64,000 bases of DNA from Anastrepha obliqua (taxonomy: Eukaryota > Arthropoda > Insecta > Diptera > Tephritidae): positions 45,048,001-45,112,000 of the forward strand of contig NC_072895.1 of NCBI RefSeq assembly GCF_027943255.1, read 5' to 3'. The position numbers were made by a program, and so were the translations under genes. The notes beneath the pieces were generated by a model that was not told the origin of the DNA, did no database searches, and saw only the letters and a program-made list of their open reading frames with translations. This document shows positions 1-10,792 of this stretch, piece after piece (the first letter of the stretch is position 1; each line of letters opens with the position of its first letter).

Positions 1-250
1 CATTTTGTTTGAGACTCATATCCTAATATCGAATTAAATTTTTTCATTGGAGTAGCTGAATTTTTTCGCCATCATTCCAAGCAAATTCGTACTCTGTTGA
101 AATTATAAGGAAAAAAGTTAGTAGCGATCAGAAGAAGAAGAAGAGAAAGCTGAATACAAAAAACTAAACCTATTTCTCCAATTTTCATCATTCTGTCCAT
201 TTACTACGCTTATGTATAATTTATTTTTCTGTTAATTTTGCTTTTTTAAG

Positions 251-303
251 CTGAGAATTCCGAATGGTAGTCCCGCACCAACCCATTCGGCTACGGCGGC
301 CGC
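251..303 (-). mobile_element. SINE head fragment (tRNA-like)
   Basis: Minus-strand copy of the tRNA-like head of the dispersed SINE seen intact at 23777-24092. Read on the minus strand it gives the CGGCCGCCGTAGCCGAATGG start, which includes an A-box-like stretch. It breaks off before the B box, so the body is missing. A DD41D transposon begins only 14 bases beyond its 5' end. Confidence 0.75.
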
Positions 304-316
304 CTCACCTATAACA

Positions 317-1134
317 CAGGGTGCGCCATGTAAAATTTGCTTTTTGAATCGGCTATAAAAAAAAACTAGTCAATAATTTTTCAAACCTTTTTCTTTATTT
401 TAAAGATTAAACATTGTCATTTATGAATGAAAAATAATATCGTTCAAATGACTGCCACGACTGGCTTTACAGTAGGCCATTCGATCAACTCAATTTTTAA
501 GCACATTTTCGATTGTTTGGGCTCCAATTTCATGAATGGCAACTTCGATTTCGAGTTTTAAAGCATCAATCGCCTCTGGATGGTTCGCATAGCATTTGTC
601 CTTAACGGCTACCCACTAAAAATAGTCCAACGGGCTTAAATCAATCGGTTTTCAAAAACGGTAGCCAAAAGTTCGAGTGTAACTTTGGTAGTGTGACAAG
701 TTGCACCGTCCTGTTGAAACCAAATATGGACGTCATCCTCTTCAATTGTTGGAAACAACTCGTTGAGCATGTCACGGTAACGCTCGCCATTTACTGTAAC
801 CGCGGCTCCTCCCTCATTTTCGAAAAAAAATGGCCCGATGATGCCGCCAGACCAAAAACCGCACCAAACAGTGACTCGTTGTGGATGCATTTGCTTCTCT
901 ACAGTAACGTGTGGACTTTCTGAGCCCCAAATCCGACAATTTTGTTTATTGACGTAGCCACCGATGTGAAAATCAGAAAAGAGGAAGAAGACTCACCACT
1001 TTGGAAATAGGTTTTCAATAATTCCCAATTTTGTTCAAGCGTATAGCGTCCCATTTCGTAAATGTCAAACCTTTAAGTAAATTATGAACACATTTTACAT
1101 GTCATTTGTGTTACCATTCTCATGGCCCACCCTG
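317..1134 (-). mobile_element. Tc1/mariner element, DD41D ('rosa')-like, internally deleted
   Basis: The element has inverted ends: left CAGGGTGCGCCATG and, read on the minus strand, right CAGGGTGGGCCATG. A TA dinucleotide follows the right end; the left flank is CA, so the TA duplication is only half preserved. The interior is a broken minus-strand transposase. At 818 bp it is clearly shorter than a 1.2-1.3 kb autonomous copy. The two ends differ at one position of fourteen, so the element is old but not ancient. Confidence 0.8.
421..1054 (-). pseudogene. Broken DD41D-type transposase
   Basis: The start (MGRYTLEQ...) is visible at 1054 and the natural stop at 421. Between them are an internal deletion after about 20 codons, a frame change near 640 and an in-frame stop. 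Recognisable blocks in order are NKQNCRIWGSE, PQRVTVWCGFWSGGIIGP, FQQDGATCHT (second catalytic Asp), DLSPLDYF (third catalytic Asp) and a C-terminus ending SRGSHLNDIIFHS. These are hallmarks of an insect Tc1/mariner group whose last two Asp are 41 residues apart. The spacer between FQQD and the last Asp is partly deleted here, so the 41-residue spacing is read from the copy at 55154-55378. The protein would have cut and joined transposon ends in the nucleus; it is non-functional here. Confidence 0.8.
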
Positions 1135-1521
1135 TACAATTTAGAGGTCTTACGACCAACTTTCGATAAATAGGATTGGGGGCGTTCAAAAGATATTCTA
1201 CCTATATATTCTGTCAAAAAGTGCCGGGAATTATTCAATAAAACGCAAAATAATTGTTTAATCACCAAAATTTATTTTGTGGCCTTCAAAATAAGCTCCA
1301 TTCGAAGCAATACACATATGCTAACGATTAGTCCACTCATCAAAGCACCTTTTAAACGCGTTTGAAGTGAAACGAAATCTTCTTAATGGCGTCCGCGGAG
1401 TGGCAATTTTAGTTTTGGGAAAAGGAAAAAGTCACAGGGGACTGGGGCTAAATTCGGTGTGCACGGTGGTTGTTCGATGATATTTGTCGAGCTTTGGTCA
1501 AAAAAGTGTTCACAATATGAG

Positions 1522-1531
1522 CCTTGTGCAA
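1522..1531. repeat. Target-site duplication, left copy
   Basis: CCTTGTGCAA, repeated exactly at 2649-2658 on the other side of the inserted LINE. Only one copy belongs to the interrupted mariner. Confidence 0.85.
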
Positions 1532-2648
1532 TCCTCAGAAACTTCGAGTTTATCCCTCTGTCAACGGATCAGTGTATACCCTCGTTTAGTCCAACCGGAA
1601 CCTTCTCCACTTATATTCCGTCAAGGGAAGAGTGGGCGGAAGGCTACACTTGGGGGCAGGACCTGGTGAACGTGTTCAAGGATGGATCGAAGTTGGAAGG
1701 AAAGGCTGGCGGAGGAGTCTTTTGCGAGGAGCTCCCCATCAGACTCAAATTCAGGTTACCGGACCACTGCAGTGTGTTCCAGGCAGAGGTAGTCGCAATC
1801 AAGGAGGCAGCTGATTGGCTGCTCAAATATGTACTAACGGTCAAAAAAGTAAATATTTTCTCCGACAGCCAAGCGGCAATAAGGGCCCTCGGGTCTATGA
1901 CGGTGCATTCGGAATTGGTCAAGGAATGCTTGACCTCGCTTTCGACTGCGACCGAATTCTTTGACATCAGCCTCATCTGGGTTCCTGGTCACAGCGACAT
2001 TGCGGGAAACTGTGAGGCGGATGAGCTGGCCAGACAAGGGACATGTGAGGTGATTTCCCCGCGTAGGGAGAGAATTGGGATCCCTCTGACTACCTGCGTT
2101 CTGCTCCTGGAAAGATGGGCATCGCACCAACTCAGCGAGCGCTGGGCAAGTACGCAAACGTGTTAGGTCGCGAAATCCTTCTGGCCACGTGAGGACCGGA
2201 GGCGCTCGGGCGAGCTTTTGAGGCTGACAAAATATCAGCTCTCTACTCTCGTGGGTTCTCTCACAGAACACAATGCGCGAGGAATGCATGCTGTGAGACT
2301 TGGAAGCGCCTCGAGTCCTTTTTGCGCTGGATGTATGGAGGATAAGGTGGAATCATCTCAGCACCTTCTCCTTAGCTGCCCTGCTCTGGCGGGGCTAAAA
2401 TCTAGGCATCTTGGCTCCTACTTCTTTGCCACGCCTGCTGATATAGCTGGCGCTGACATTAAAAATCTAATGAATTTCATCAGCAGCATAAAGCGATCGA
2501 CGCAAACATAGTCATCGTTCGTCACGCTAACCATCCCATCACCACCTCTCCCGCCTCACCCCTTCATAATGGTATCACAAAGGACGAATCTTTCTTCGTC
2601 CAAGTGTGCCCATTCTCTGGGCAAATATACCAACCTAACCTAACCTAT
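1532..2648 (+). mobile_element. 5'-truncated non-LTR retrotransposon (RNase H type)
   Basis: A plus-strand LINE 3' fragment carries RNase H, a zinc-binding C-terminus and a 3' UTR ending AACCTAACCTAACC. It is bounded on both sides by the ten-base duplication CCTTGTGCAA, the signature of target-primed reverse transcription. Lack of the reverse transcriptase is 5' truncation, usual for such copies. It interrupts a mariner transposase in the opposite orientation and is therefore younger than that mariner. Confidence 0.9.
1535..2511 (+). pseudogene. LINE ORF2 C-terminal part: RNase H plus zinc-binding tail
   Basis: The reading frame that starts at 1459 opens in antisense mariner sequence for about 25 codons and then enters the LINE. 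RNase H motifs follow: FKDGSK (Asp75), SVFQAE (Glu110), FSDSQAAIRAL (Asp136) and WVPGHSDIAGNCEADELAR (Asp188), the complete acidic catalytic set. The frame stops at 2166. A shift leads into a second frame (2218-2511) with the C-terminal LTEHNARGMHAVRLG...FCAGCMEDK...HLLLSCPAL block, a Cys/His zinc-knuckle-like region typical of these ORF2 proteins. RNase H degrades the RNA strand during retrotransposition. With one frameshift and no reverse transcriptase the copy is dead. Confidence 0.85.
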
Positions 2649-2658
2649 CCTTGTGCAA
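2649..2658. repeat. Target-site duplication, right copy
   Basis: Second exact copy of CCTTGTGCAA, directly after the LINE 3' tail. Confidence 0.85.
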
Positions 2659-2885
2659 GATCCATGAGTTGTCTTTCCACAAATTCGGCCGTTTTCTACG
2701 CACATTCTCTCTCAAACGTCGCATAACTTCCAATTAATATTCTTTATTTACAGCAGAACCATTTGGAATGAGTTCCGAGTGCATAACGCCAAGATAATCA
2801 AAGAAAACGAGTAGAATGTCTTTCACTTTTGACCAACTTTGACGTAGTTTTTTGGGTTTCGGCTCATGTGGATAGCGCCATGCGC

Positions 2886-4082
2886 ACATTGCTCACAAAC
2901 TTCGAGACTTTAATTCATTACCCAATTCCAGCCTGATTTGCTTCATTTACATCTAATTTTGTAAAAATTTAAAATTTAGTTATTTTAAATGAATAATTCA
3001 ATTTTAGTTCACTTTTATAATAAAAAAATAAACAATATTCGTTCCAAATACAAAATGAGACGCACCACCTTCTTCGTCTCAATACCGTGGCACTATGCTC
3101 CAAAGTGGAGCTCTAAGACTAAATGACGTTGATAAACGGGGCGATTTCAACCACAAAAAAATTATCGACTAGTTGCCTTAAAACAAAACTATTTAACAAA
3201 TAAATAATAAACCTAACTACAAAATTCAACATAAAATAATTTTCATTCCGATACTAATTTTGTGCACCCATAATTAAACTATACTACTTTTAAAATATCC
3301 AAGTAAAAAATTACACCGTTTAAGCTTAAACTAACAATTTATTAACATAAATATAAAGGCGAACAATTTTCTACATTCACTAAAACATTTCAAAACGACA
3401 TTTAAATTTAGTACACTTTAAACACTTCACCCTTTGCGAGCTCTCCCCCATTTAAAGCAAACCGCAATTAAAAGTTAGCGAAAGTCCTGTTGCACAGCTG
3501 TGAAAGTAAGGCAAAATACTGAATATTTCATATGCAGCGCACACAAAGCCCAGCAATATCGTCAGACATGTCATTGAGCTTACGCCAAATGCCCCAAGGA
3601 GGTGATTAACCTTTGCCGCTTACAAGTAGTTCCATTTTTTCTTGCACACTTGTGTTTGCTCTTGGTGGTCTCTAGAAACTGTTTTGGTTTTTTCATAGAA
3701 AGTAATCGCATATTTAATACTGAAGTAGGCGGGTTGTTGAAATCGCTCTGCTCATGTGCTAGTGAATGTGTATGCGGGATTTTAAAGGTGATTTTCTTGC
3801 AGTCATGTTTTGTAGAAAATAACTTGAATATTTAAAAATTTCATTCAAATTTGAATTTTATTATGCATTGAGGTCACTGTAAAACAATCTAATCGTGAGC
3901 ATAACTGCTTATTTAGGAAGAAAATTTTAAACACATATAGGTATATACACATACATATGTATATAGCCATCCTCATTTTGTTTTGAATAGCTTCTTTACT
4001 AAATTACAAAAAAAAATTATTTGGACTGATGGAAATTTTTATTTGGACTTTCACATTTTTTTTATTTTTTGCTGGTTATAAA
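2886..4082. other. AT-rich noncoding stretch
   Basis: No recognisable protein, RNA gene or repeat boundary was found. The short open frames here lack codon-like composition and similarity to anything I know. A short TATACACATACATATGTATA tract near 3940 is the simple-repeat type common in flies. Confidence 0.5.
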
Positions 4083-4892
4083 TTCCGTCAAAAAACTAAC
4101 GGGAATTATTCATTTAAAAAGTGCGCGTTACACAAATTTCTAAATTGTTTTTGCTGCACTGTTGGTACAACTGTCTTCTATGGTCGCATAGCTGGAGCGT
4201 GATCTGTCAATTAGCTTGTTTTTAGCATTTAATTGATATCAACCGAAGGTGTGCTCTGAAATTTTCACTATGGATAAAAATATCGATTAAAAGAATTTGT
4301 CTTAGACTTTGTGTTTTGAACGGGATTTCGTATGCCGAATCGTTGATAATGTTGCAGAAAGCATATGGCGAGTGTGCTTTATCAAAAATACGTGACTAGA
4401 AGTAGTATAAGACTTTGCCGAGAAGTCGTGAAAGACTTGCCCCGACCTAGTCGCCCATCAACGTCTTCAACGGATGAAAACGTATACAAAGTCAAGGAAA
4501 TGCTGGAAAAACATCAGTTAAGTTTGAAGGAGGTAGCTCTTGAGCTTAGCGCGTCTCTCGAATCAATTCGCAACATTGTACACCATCAATTGGGCTGCTC
4601 GACTCGTTCCAGGAGCGTTGAATTTCTTTCAAAAAATGCATCGGAAGCAGGTGGCTAAAAACATGCTTCAGCAAGTGAATTCGGACCCAACGTTTATCCA
4701 GCACAACATAACAGGTGATGAGACGTGGGTGTATGAGTTTAACATGTAAACCAGTCAACAGGCGGCTGAATGGCACTATCCACATGAGCCGAAATCCAAA
4801 AAACCACGTCAAAGTCGGTCAAAAGTGAAAGTCCTGCTACTCGTTGTCTTTGATTGTCATGGTGATGAGCATTCGGTACTTTTTTGACAGAA
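4083..4892 (+). mobile_element. mariner element, internally deleted, both ends present
   Basis: The left end TTCCGTCAAAAAACTAACGG and the right end (minus strand TTCTGTCAAAAAAGTACCG) form terminal inverted repeats of the same family as the split mariner at 1205. A transposase N-terminal half starts at the ATG at 4270 (MDKNID...). It continues with remnants of RPSTSSTDENVYKVKEML, KHQLSLKEVALELSAS and GDETWVYEFNM, and stops soon after KPKKPRQSRSKVKVLLLVV. The catalytic HDN and C-terminal regions are deleted, so the 810-bp copy could only be moved in trans. Several stops and frame changes are present. Confidence 0.8.
4270..4850 (+). pseudogene. mariner transposase N-terminal half
   Basis: The remnant covers the helix-turn-helix DNA-binding region and the first catalytic Asp (ITGDETWVYEF). 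It then reads PHEPKSKKPRQSRSKVKVLL before the sequence jumps to the terminal repeat. The first 100 bases contain stop codons, and the region between codons 40 and 60 has at least one deletion. The family protein is about 345 residues; fewer than 200 codon positions remain. Confidence 0.75.
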
Positions 4893-4994
4893 TGTAGATT
4901 TTTCCCATATATCTTTTTTTTGTCTTAGTATTTTTTTATTTGAAATGAGCTACTTAAAACTTGCACTTTATTAGCTCAAAATTTACTTGCAATT

Positions 4995-5919
4995 TATTAG
5001 CGCTACTAAGTTCCCGCTGTTTGCCAATATATGCCGCTAGCAGTGTGAGCTAATCGATTCTAACATAACCTAAACGTTATAAACTAAGCTTAGACATATG
5101 GTAAATGAACTGGTTCACCACATTAGTGATTTTGTTTTGGTATCATATATTTTAGGTTTTGTGAAAATGTCTGATTTTGTGCCGAATAATCGGGAAGTAT
5201 TCCCGGATGTTGAACGTCGTTTTTTTGCCTGTGAACAACTGCTCTAGCGGCAAAAAAGGAAGGGTTTTCTTCATAGTGACGGGTGATGAAAAATGGATTC
5301 ATTATAGCATTTCAAAGAAAATAAAGTCATGGGGACTGCTCGGTCATGCTTCTACGTCGTCGCCTCGGCCGAATATTCACTCTGCGATGGTTATTCTATG
5401 TATTTAGTGGGACCAAGTTGGTGTTATTTATTATGAACTGTTAAAACCAAGCAAGTTCATCACTGGAGATCGGTATCGACTTCAGTTTTTACGATTGAGC
5501 CGAGCATTGGGCGAGAAGCGGCCGCAATGCGCGGAGAGGCATGAAAAAGTGATTCTACAGCATGACAACGCTCGGCCTCACGTTATCAAACCCGTTAAAA
5601 CCTACTTCGAAACACTCAAATGGGAAATTCTATCCCACCCGCCATATTCTCCAGATATTACGCTATCCGATTATCACCTGTTCCGATCGATGGCACATGG
5701 TCTAGCTGACCAGCAGTTCCATTCATATGGATTGATCCGTGGATAGCATCAAAAGATGAACAGTTTTGCCACGACGGTATACGAGATCTACCAGAAAGAT
5801 CGGAAAAAATAGTAGTCAGCGATGGCCAATACTTTGAATGATACACTTGTAACCATATTTATCAGAATAAAGTTGTATTTTTATCAAAAAACAGCGAGAA
5901 CTTAATAGCACATCTAATA
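4995..5919 (+). mobile_element. Mos1-like mariner, copy 1, internally deleted
   Basis: The left terminal repeat contains ACTAAGTTCCCGCTGTTT. The right terminal repeat, read on the minus strand, contains ATTAAGTTCTCGCTGTTT. The same repeat ends the second copy at 38146. About 150 bases of 5' leader precede an ATG at 5167. The element is about 925 bp against 1.3 kb for an intact relative, because most of the DNA-binding domain has been deleted. Confidence 0.85.
5167..5841 (+). pseudogene. Mos1-like mariner transposase, broken
   Basis: The frame starts MSDFVPNNRE and jumps directly to VERRFFACEQLL, losing well over 100 residues of the paired helix-turn-helix region. A stop and a frame change follow. 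The catalytic domain is largely readable: GDEKWIHYSISKK (first Asp), SPRPNIHSA, YYELLKPS, LQHDNARPHV (second Asp) and SPDITLSDYHLF (third Asp). Thirty-four residues separate the last two Asp, so this is a DD34D mariner. The C-terminus reads DRKXXSDGQYFE before the stop. Similarity to the mauritiana (Mos1) type rests on remembered motifs such as GDEKW and the DGQYFE ending. Confidence 0.85.
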
Positions 5920-8900
5920 GAATATAATAAAAAATTTGTTTAAAGATTATAAAAAGTTTCAAATTTATTAAAACTTTTTTTTTCAACTTTTTTTAAATGC
6001 AAAATTAATAAAAATTAAAATTCAAATAAATTGTCAAAACTTTTCAATCAGTCCCTGTGCTATAGTTATTTACCGCAGTATGTATGAGAGAGATGGCGTC
6101 CGCTGACAGGACCACTTATACCAACTTTCAACTGTTCTCCGTTCCCTCCCCCTTTAGAAGTCATAAAACTTTGGATTGAGAAAGAATTGATGTTGAAAAC
6201 CACATCCAATTGTGATCTGTTGGCTATACACTTACAGCTTGCCTGTGTCACTACGACTTCTTGCCCACCAAATTGTCACAGCGTACAATGTGCCCGAAGC
6301 TCGGGATCTTGGCCAAAAAGGCAAATTTAAAAATATATATATTTATACAATATATACTTTTGTACGTAAATTACTGAGAAAGAGTCGTAAAATATTCATT
6401 GAGAACAATTCTGGGATTTCCTTAGTATTATAAATAATTTTGAATTTTCTAGCGTTGCCTGGTTATCCAATATATTTTTTTTTTTTTTGTTTTTTTAATA
6501 ATAACATTTAATGTTAAAGTGAGGGACTTTTTTCTTTTGCATATAAGAAAGAAATATTTTAGTCATTAGTTATCATTTGCATGTGAATATGGACTAATTT
6601 ACACCTAGTAAAGGAAGTATTTTTAGATATAATATCAAAGATGACTATGTTCAAATGAAATGTTCTCCTACCTTCCAATAACAAATTGAAAAAATAATGG
6701 ACCAAATTACTCCTCAAAGTGTGTACTTTAACTACGATGTGCGCTTTTTTTTGTTCATTTTAACCCAAAAAAATGGTGGTGTGGTCGAAAACAACTTTTA
6801 ATATTATATCGTCTGCTAATCCACCCACTCACATAAAGGGAATGAGAGATAAGAAACTGCAATTTGGCATAAACTTGTATTTTAATTTTCTAAAAGTTTT
6901 CTCAAAAGTCTCATAAAATCTTGTGTCCGCGTCATAAAATATTTAAGGTCAATGGTTATGCAATATATCTTGCAAATATTTCGTTTCCTTTGTTTTTTTT
7001 TTTTTTACTTTTAGTCCAGTATAAAAAATGTAGATCATCAAATTACAAATTTTTTGATACGATTAACTGTTTCAGAGATAGAGCGCGTAGATCTGGGTTT
7101 CACGATACAAGATCAACCGTTGTTTTGGGAAATACAGTTAGTCCCTATGCGAGGTGCGGCTGATTCTTTGCAATACTAATTTACTCAAATTACTTACTGC
7201 TAAAGTCGTCCGATATAGGTTTTTTTTTTTGTTTTTTGTTTAGAGAAATATAAATTCATTATTTTTGTTGACTTGCATTGTTAACACTCTGTAACTCACA
7301 ACTGAATGGAAGAGCGAAAGAATTTTTTTAGCGTGAATTGATACCATGGCAACGAGCATAAACTTCAAATTGAGTGATCGATACTTTATGAGATATCCAT
7401 CACTACAGCCATCGGCGAAAATAATGAATTTTTCCCCCCAAATTATATTAGAAAATCTACATAAAAGCATAAGGCGCGGTTCCAACTTTCGTTACCTACA
7501 CTCAAAACCAAAGGAAAAAATAACTTTAATGCTGCGCGCTGCTATCACAAAATGAAATTGAAAATTGGGAATACAAATCAAACAAAATCCCTCATCATCA
7601 TTTTTTTACGCCAATCTGAAATGGTTTTTAAATATTGTCCGCCATTTTAGGTACGCCATATTGGGTCCGCCAATTTGAACTTTTAAAATCTGACTTCAAA
7701 TTCGTAACGTGCGATCTCGAAAGCCTCCAAGTTCGAAGTTTCAAGTCTATACAATTTCGAATTTTGGCCAGTTTTGAAGTTCGTTGGCCCATAATGCAGC
7801 GGTGCTATTTTTTTTTTATTTTTTGCAAAATTTGAAAATCGTGTTTTTGACAATTGTGCGATGCTTCCATATTTCGATAAATTTCTTTTACTAAAGCAGC
7901 AAAAAAAATAGAAGAAACTTTTCACTACTGCGGAAAAAATGTAAATCTTTGAAATATTAAAAATATGCAAATATTTGCAATGCCTTTCCAAGTCATTACT
8001 TCTGACTTCCAAATTTTAATAAAAAAAATCTACATGAATCTGATGAGCAAGCACACAATATGCATAAATATGTGGGTATTTATGTATGCGTAAACTCATA
8101 TGTAGATACGAAACTTGACGTAGTCATCAACTATCGCAACTTTTAACTTTACCGAAGCAAAATGTTCAAAACTTAAATATTTCTCATATGTGAGACTTTA
8201 CTTTTCACACACCATACGCAAAAAGTATGCACCTGCAAGTATCTTATTAGACATTCAAGACTGGAAAAAGAAATTATTTAGTTAAAAACTTAAAATTTTT
8301 TCCTCTGAGCGCACACACGCACACGCACACACCTGCCTACTGCTAGATTATATAAAAAAGTTTCGCATATTTCCTGCTCGACTGCCATATTAAATAATCC
8401 TTTACAATTGCCACTAGCTTGTGGCATGCAACAGCTCGAATTTAGCACATACCCGTGCATATTTGCAACAAATTCCAAATGTAACCGAGGTATCTGAGTG
8501 TGGCTGTGTGCGCATTTACAAGCTTGCTTGCGCGGCTAGATTTATGCCAATGCATTCCGTATTATGGTAGTGCGGATGTTGTTTTTTTTGTGTTGTTGTG
8601 TGCATGAGGGAATGTGTTTATGTGTGAGTGACATGTTGGTTGCTTAAGGAAGTTAACAGTTTCGTGCAACTCTTTAGTGTGGCATTCCATTCAAACTAGT
8701 TGCAGGACAAAGCTTCAACTGGATGGCTGCATTCAAGTGAACAAGTGTATGTGTATGTGTGTATGCACATGAAGTTGACACCTTTAGTTCAGTTGTCAAC
8801 GTGACAAATTTAAGGCAGTCTCAAAGTTGTAAATTAAAATACATAACTTGGCAAGGTAGTTGTGGAAAAAATTAAAAAGTTAGCAGAAAATTTTGTGTGA

Positions 8901-9492
8901 ATATTTTTCCTCTGTTGGTTAAAGGTGCAGAATGAAAGTTATACATGTAAATATATCTGCACATAAAAAAGTTATTTAATCACGAATTGCAGCTAGACCA
9001 TAGGAATTTATTACATCTGCAGTAGTTATAAAACTGAAAATGAAATTTTCTTCAGACGCAAGAAAAAGTATTCATTTACTGATTTTGAAAATTGTTCAGG
9101 CAAAATCATAAGTCACAAGCTCTTATTTATATATGCACACCTTTGCTTACGCTGATCCAAATTCAAGTCAGCATATATTTTTCTTATGGAGTTCGAAATC
9201 CAAGCTGGAAAAAGTCAGTAAAACAGCAACAATTTTTTCTGTAATTTTTCCGCCCACTTTTTAGGAAACTAAAAAAATAGATAAAAATTAATTTTTCGAA
9301 ATAATAAAACTTATTTTCTCTTATGTAGTTTGGCATCAAAACTAAAACAAAAATCAATAAATAACATTTTTTAATGCCAAATGTTTTTTTCTTTGTTAGC
9401 ATGAGAATGAGAGGATGTCGCGCTTTGTTAAACTCGGCCAAAATCGCGAAAGAGGTTATCGTGACATTTAAGAAGAAGAATAAAAAAATAAG
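5920..9492. other. Gene-poor AT-rich region with simple repeats
   Basis: I recognise no protein here. Visible small features are a run of CGCCATTTT-like units near 7638-7675, ACGCACAC dinucleotide tracts at 8310-8335 and GTGTATGTGTATG tracts near 8740-8770. Several weakly open frames exist on both strands (for example 7683-8012 and 9184-9507 on the minus strand), but they are AT-run driven and have no family resemblance. Confidence 0.45.
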
Positions 9493-9494
9493 TA

Positions 9495-10790
9495 TACCTG
9501 TGGGCAAAAAGTAAGGTGAATTTGGTTGTAAAATGAAAAATCTTTATTTATTCTAGTAAATTAATTTCGTCCCCTTCAAAATAATCCCCTCTCGATGAAA
9601 TACACTTATGCCAACGATTTTTCCAATCCCCGTAACATGCCAAATAGTCCATTTCCGGTATAGCCATCAGCACCTTCTTCAATTCAGCTTTTATCTCTTC
9701 AATCGACTAGAAACGCGTTCCCCGGAGTGGTCTCTTGAGTTTTGGGAATAGCCAGAAGTCACACGGAGCCAAATTGGGCGAATACGGTGGTTGCGGAACG
9801 ATATGCGTGGAATTTTTGGCGAAATGGTCACGAAGAACGAGTGCAGTGTGAGGCGGTGCATTATCGTGATGCAAAAACCAAGAGTTGTTGGCCCATAATT
9901 CTGGTCTTTTTAGACGAATTGCTTCACGTCAACGACGCATAACGCTCAAATAATATTCCTTATTAACAGTTTGGCCAGGTATAAGAAATTCATAGTGCAC
10001 CACATCACGAAAATCGAAAAAAACTGTCATCATGACCTTTATTTTTGAACGACTTTCACGTGCTCTTTTCGGTCTGGCCTCGCCTTTAGCACGATATTCG
10101 CTTGATTGGTCCGTTGTTTCAGGGTCGTAAGCATAAATCCAAGTCTCATCTCCCGTAATGATGCATTTGAGCTTGTCCTGAAAGTCTGAAAGCATTGTTT
10201 CACACACATCAACGCGACGTCTTTTTTCCAAGAAATTGAGAGTTTTCGGTACCAAACGAGATTTGACTTTTCGTAGGCCCAAATGGTCTTTCAAAATGGT
10301 TTTCACAGATCCTTCTGATATTCCGATCATATCAGTAATGTCTTTAACAGTCAACCGACGATTTTTGAGCACTAACTCCTTCACTTTATTGACGTGTTGG
10401 TCATCTGTTGACGTCGATGGTCGTCCGGAGCGCTCCAAGTCATCAACACGTTCTCGACCCTCTTTGAAGTCTTTGTACCACTTATAAACATTTTTCTGCG
10501 ACATGGTCGAATCACATGCTAAACGTTTCCGCAGCCGAAATTTCATTCCGCAAACAAAATTTGATTGCACTTCTCTGCTCAATCAAATGAGACATTGTAA
10601 TAATCGAAAAATGCACTCTTGGTCGTTTGGTAAACACAAGCGTAAATATATTACTGATAATGACATTCACATGAAAGTTGGCCCAGATGTTATTAACAGT
10701 GCTGCCAACTCATGAAGAAAATAACTAGAGCGAAATTTTAATCCCGCGAAGTTTGACAAATAAATGCACCTTACTTTTTGCCCACAGGGT
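9495..10790 (-). mobile_element. Nearly full-length mariner
   Basis: The 1,296-bp element has terminal inverted repeats reading CCTGTGGGCAAAAAGTAAGG on the left and the same sequence in inverse on the right. It is flanked by TA at 9493-9494 and 10791-10792, the expected mariner target duplication. Length, TIRs, TSD and an almost complete transposase frame all agree. It is the best-preserved and probably youngest cut-and-paste element in the window. The transposase has only two nonsense codons and one short deletion. Confidence 0.93.
9548..10595 (-). pseudogene. mariner (DD34D) transposase with two stops and one deletion
   Basis: The natural start (MSHLIEQRSAIKFCLRNE) is at 10595. A deletion of roughly 20 bases after about 27 codons shifts the frame. 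From 10582 a single frame then runs to the natural stop at 9548, 345 codons, with a TGA at codon 218 (9929-9931) and a TAG at codon 292 (9707-9709). Domains are helix-turn-helix (TMSQKNVYKWYKDFKEG), a linker with ERSGRPSTSTD, then catalytic GDETWIYAYDPE (Asp145), HHDNAPPHTA (Asp240) and PCDFWLFPKLK (Asp275), which gives exactly DD34D. The usual SPD before the third Asp is SPN here. The C-terminus ends SRGDYFEGDE. Subfamily not assigned. Confidence 0.92.
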
Positions 10791-10792
10791 TA

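Larger units (their letters stand above)
1205..2885 (-). mobile_element. mariner element split by a LINE insertion
   Basis: Two pieces, 1205-1531 and 2649-2885, together make the C-terminal half of a minus-strand mariner. The left piece begins with a terminal repeat (TTCTGTCAAAAAGTGCCGGG) and encodes, in decayed form, the SPDLAPCDFFLFP-type region and C-terminus. The right piece reads on the minus strand WRYPHEPKPKKLRQ, VFFDYLGVMHSE and VNKEY-stop-LEVMRRLRENV. The join falls just before the catalytic HDN block. The N-terminal third is missing beyond 2885. The terminal repeat matches that of the element at 4083-4892, so both belong to one family. The interruption is explained by the LINE at 1532-2648. 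Confidence 0.8.

Noticed and set aside
1834..2289. 151-codon minus-strand frame across the LINE RNase H
   Set aside because: Antisense shadow of the RNase H coding sequence on the plus strand.
10236..10487. Plus-strand frame inside the 9.5-10.8 kb mariner
   Set aside because: Antisense shadow of the transposase on the minus strand.
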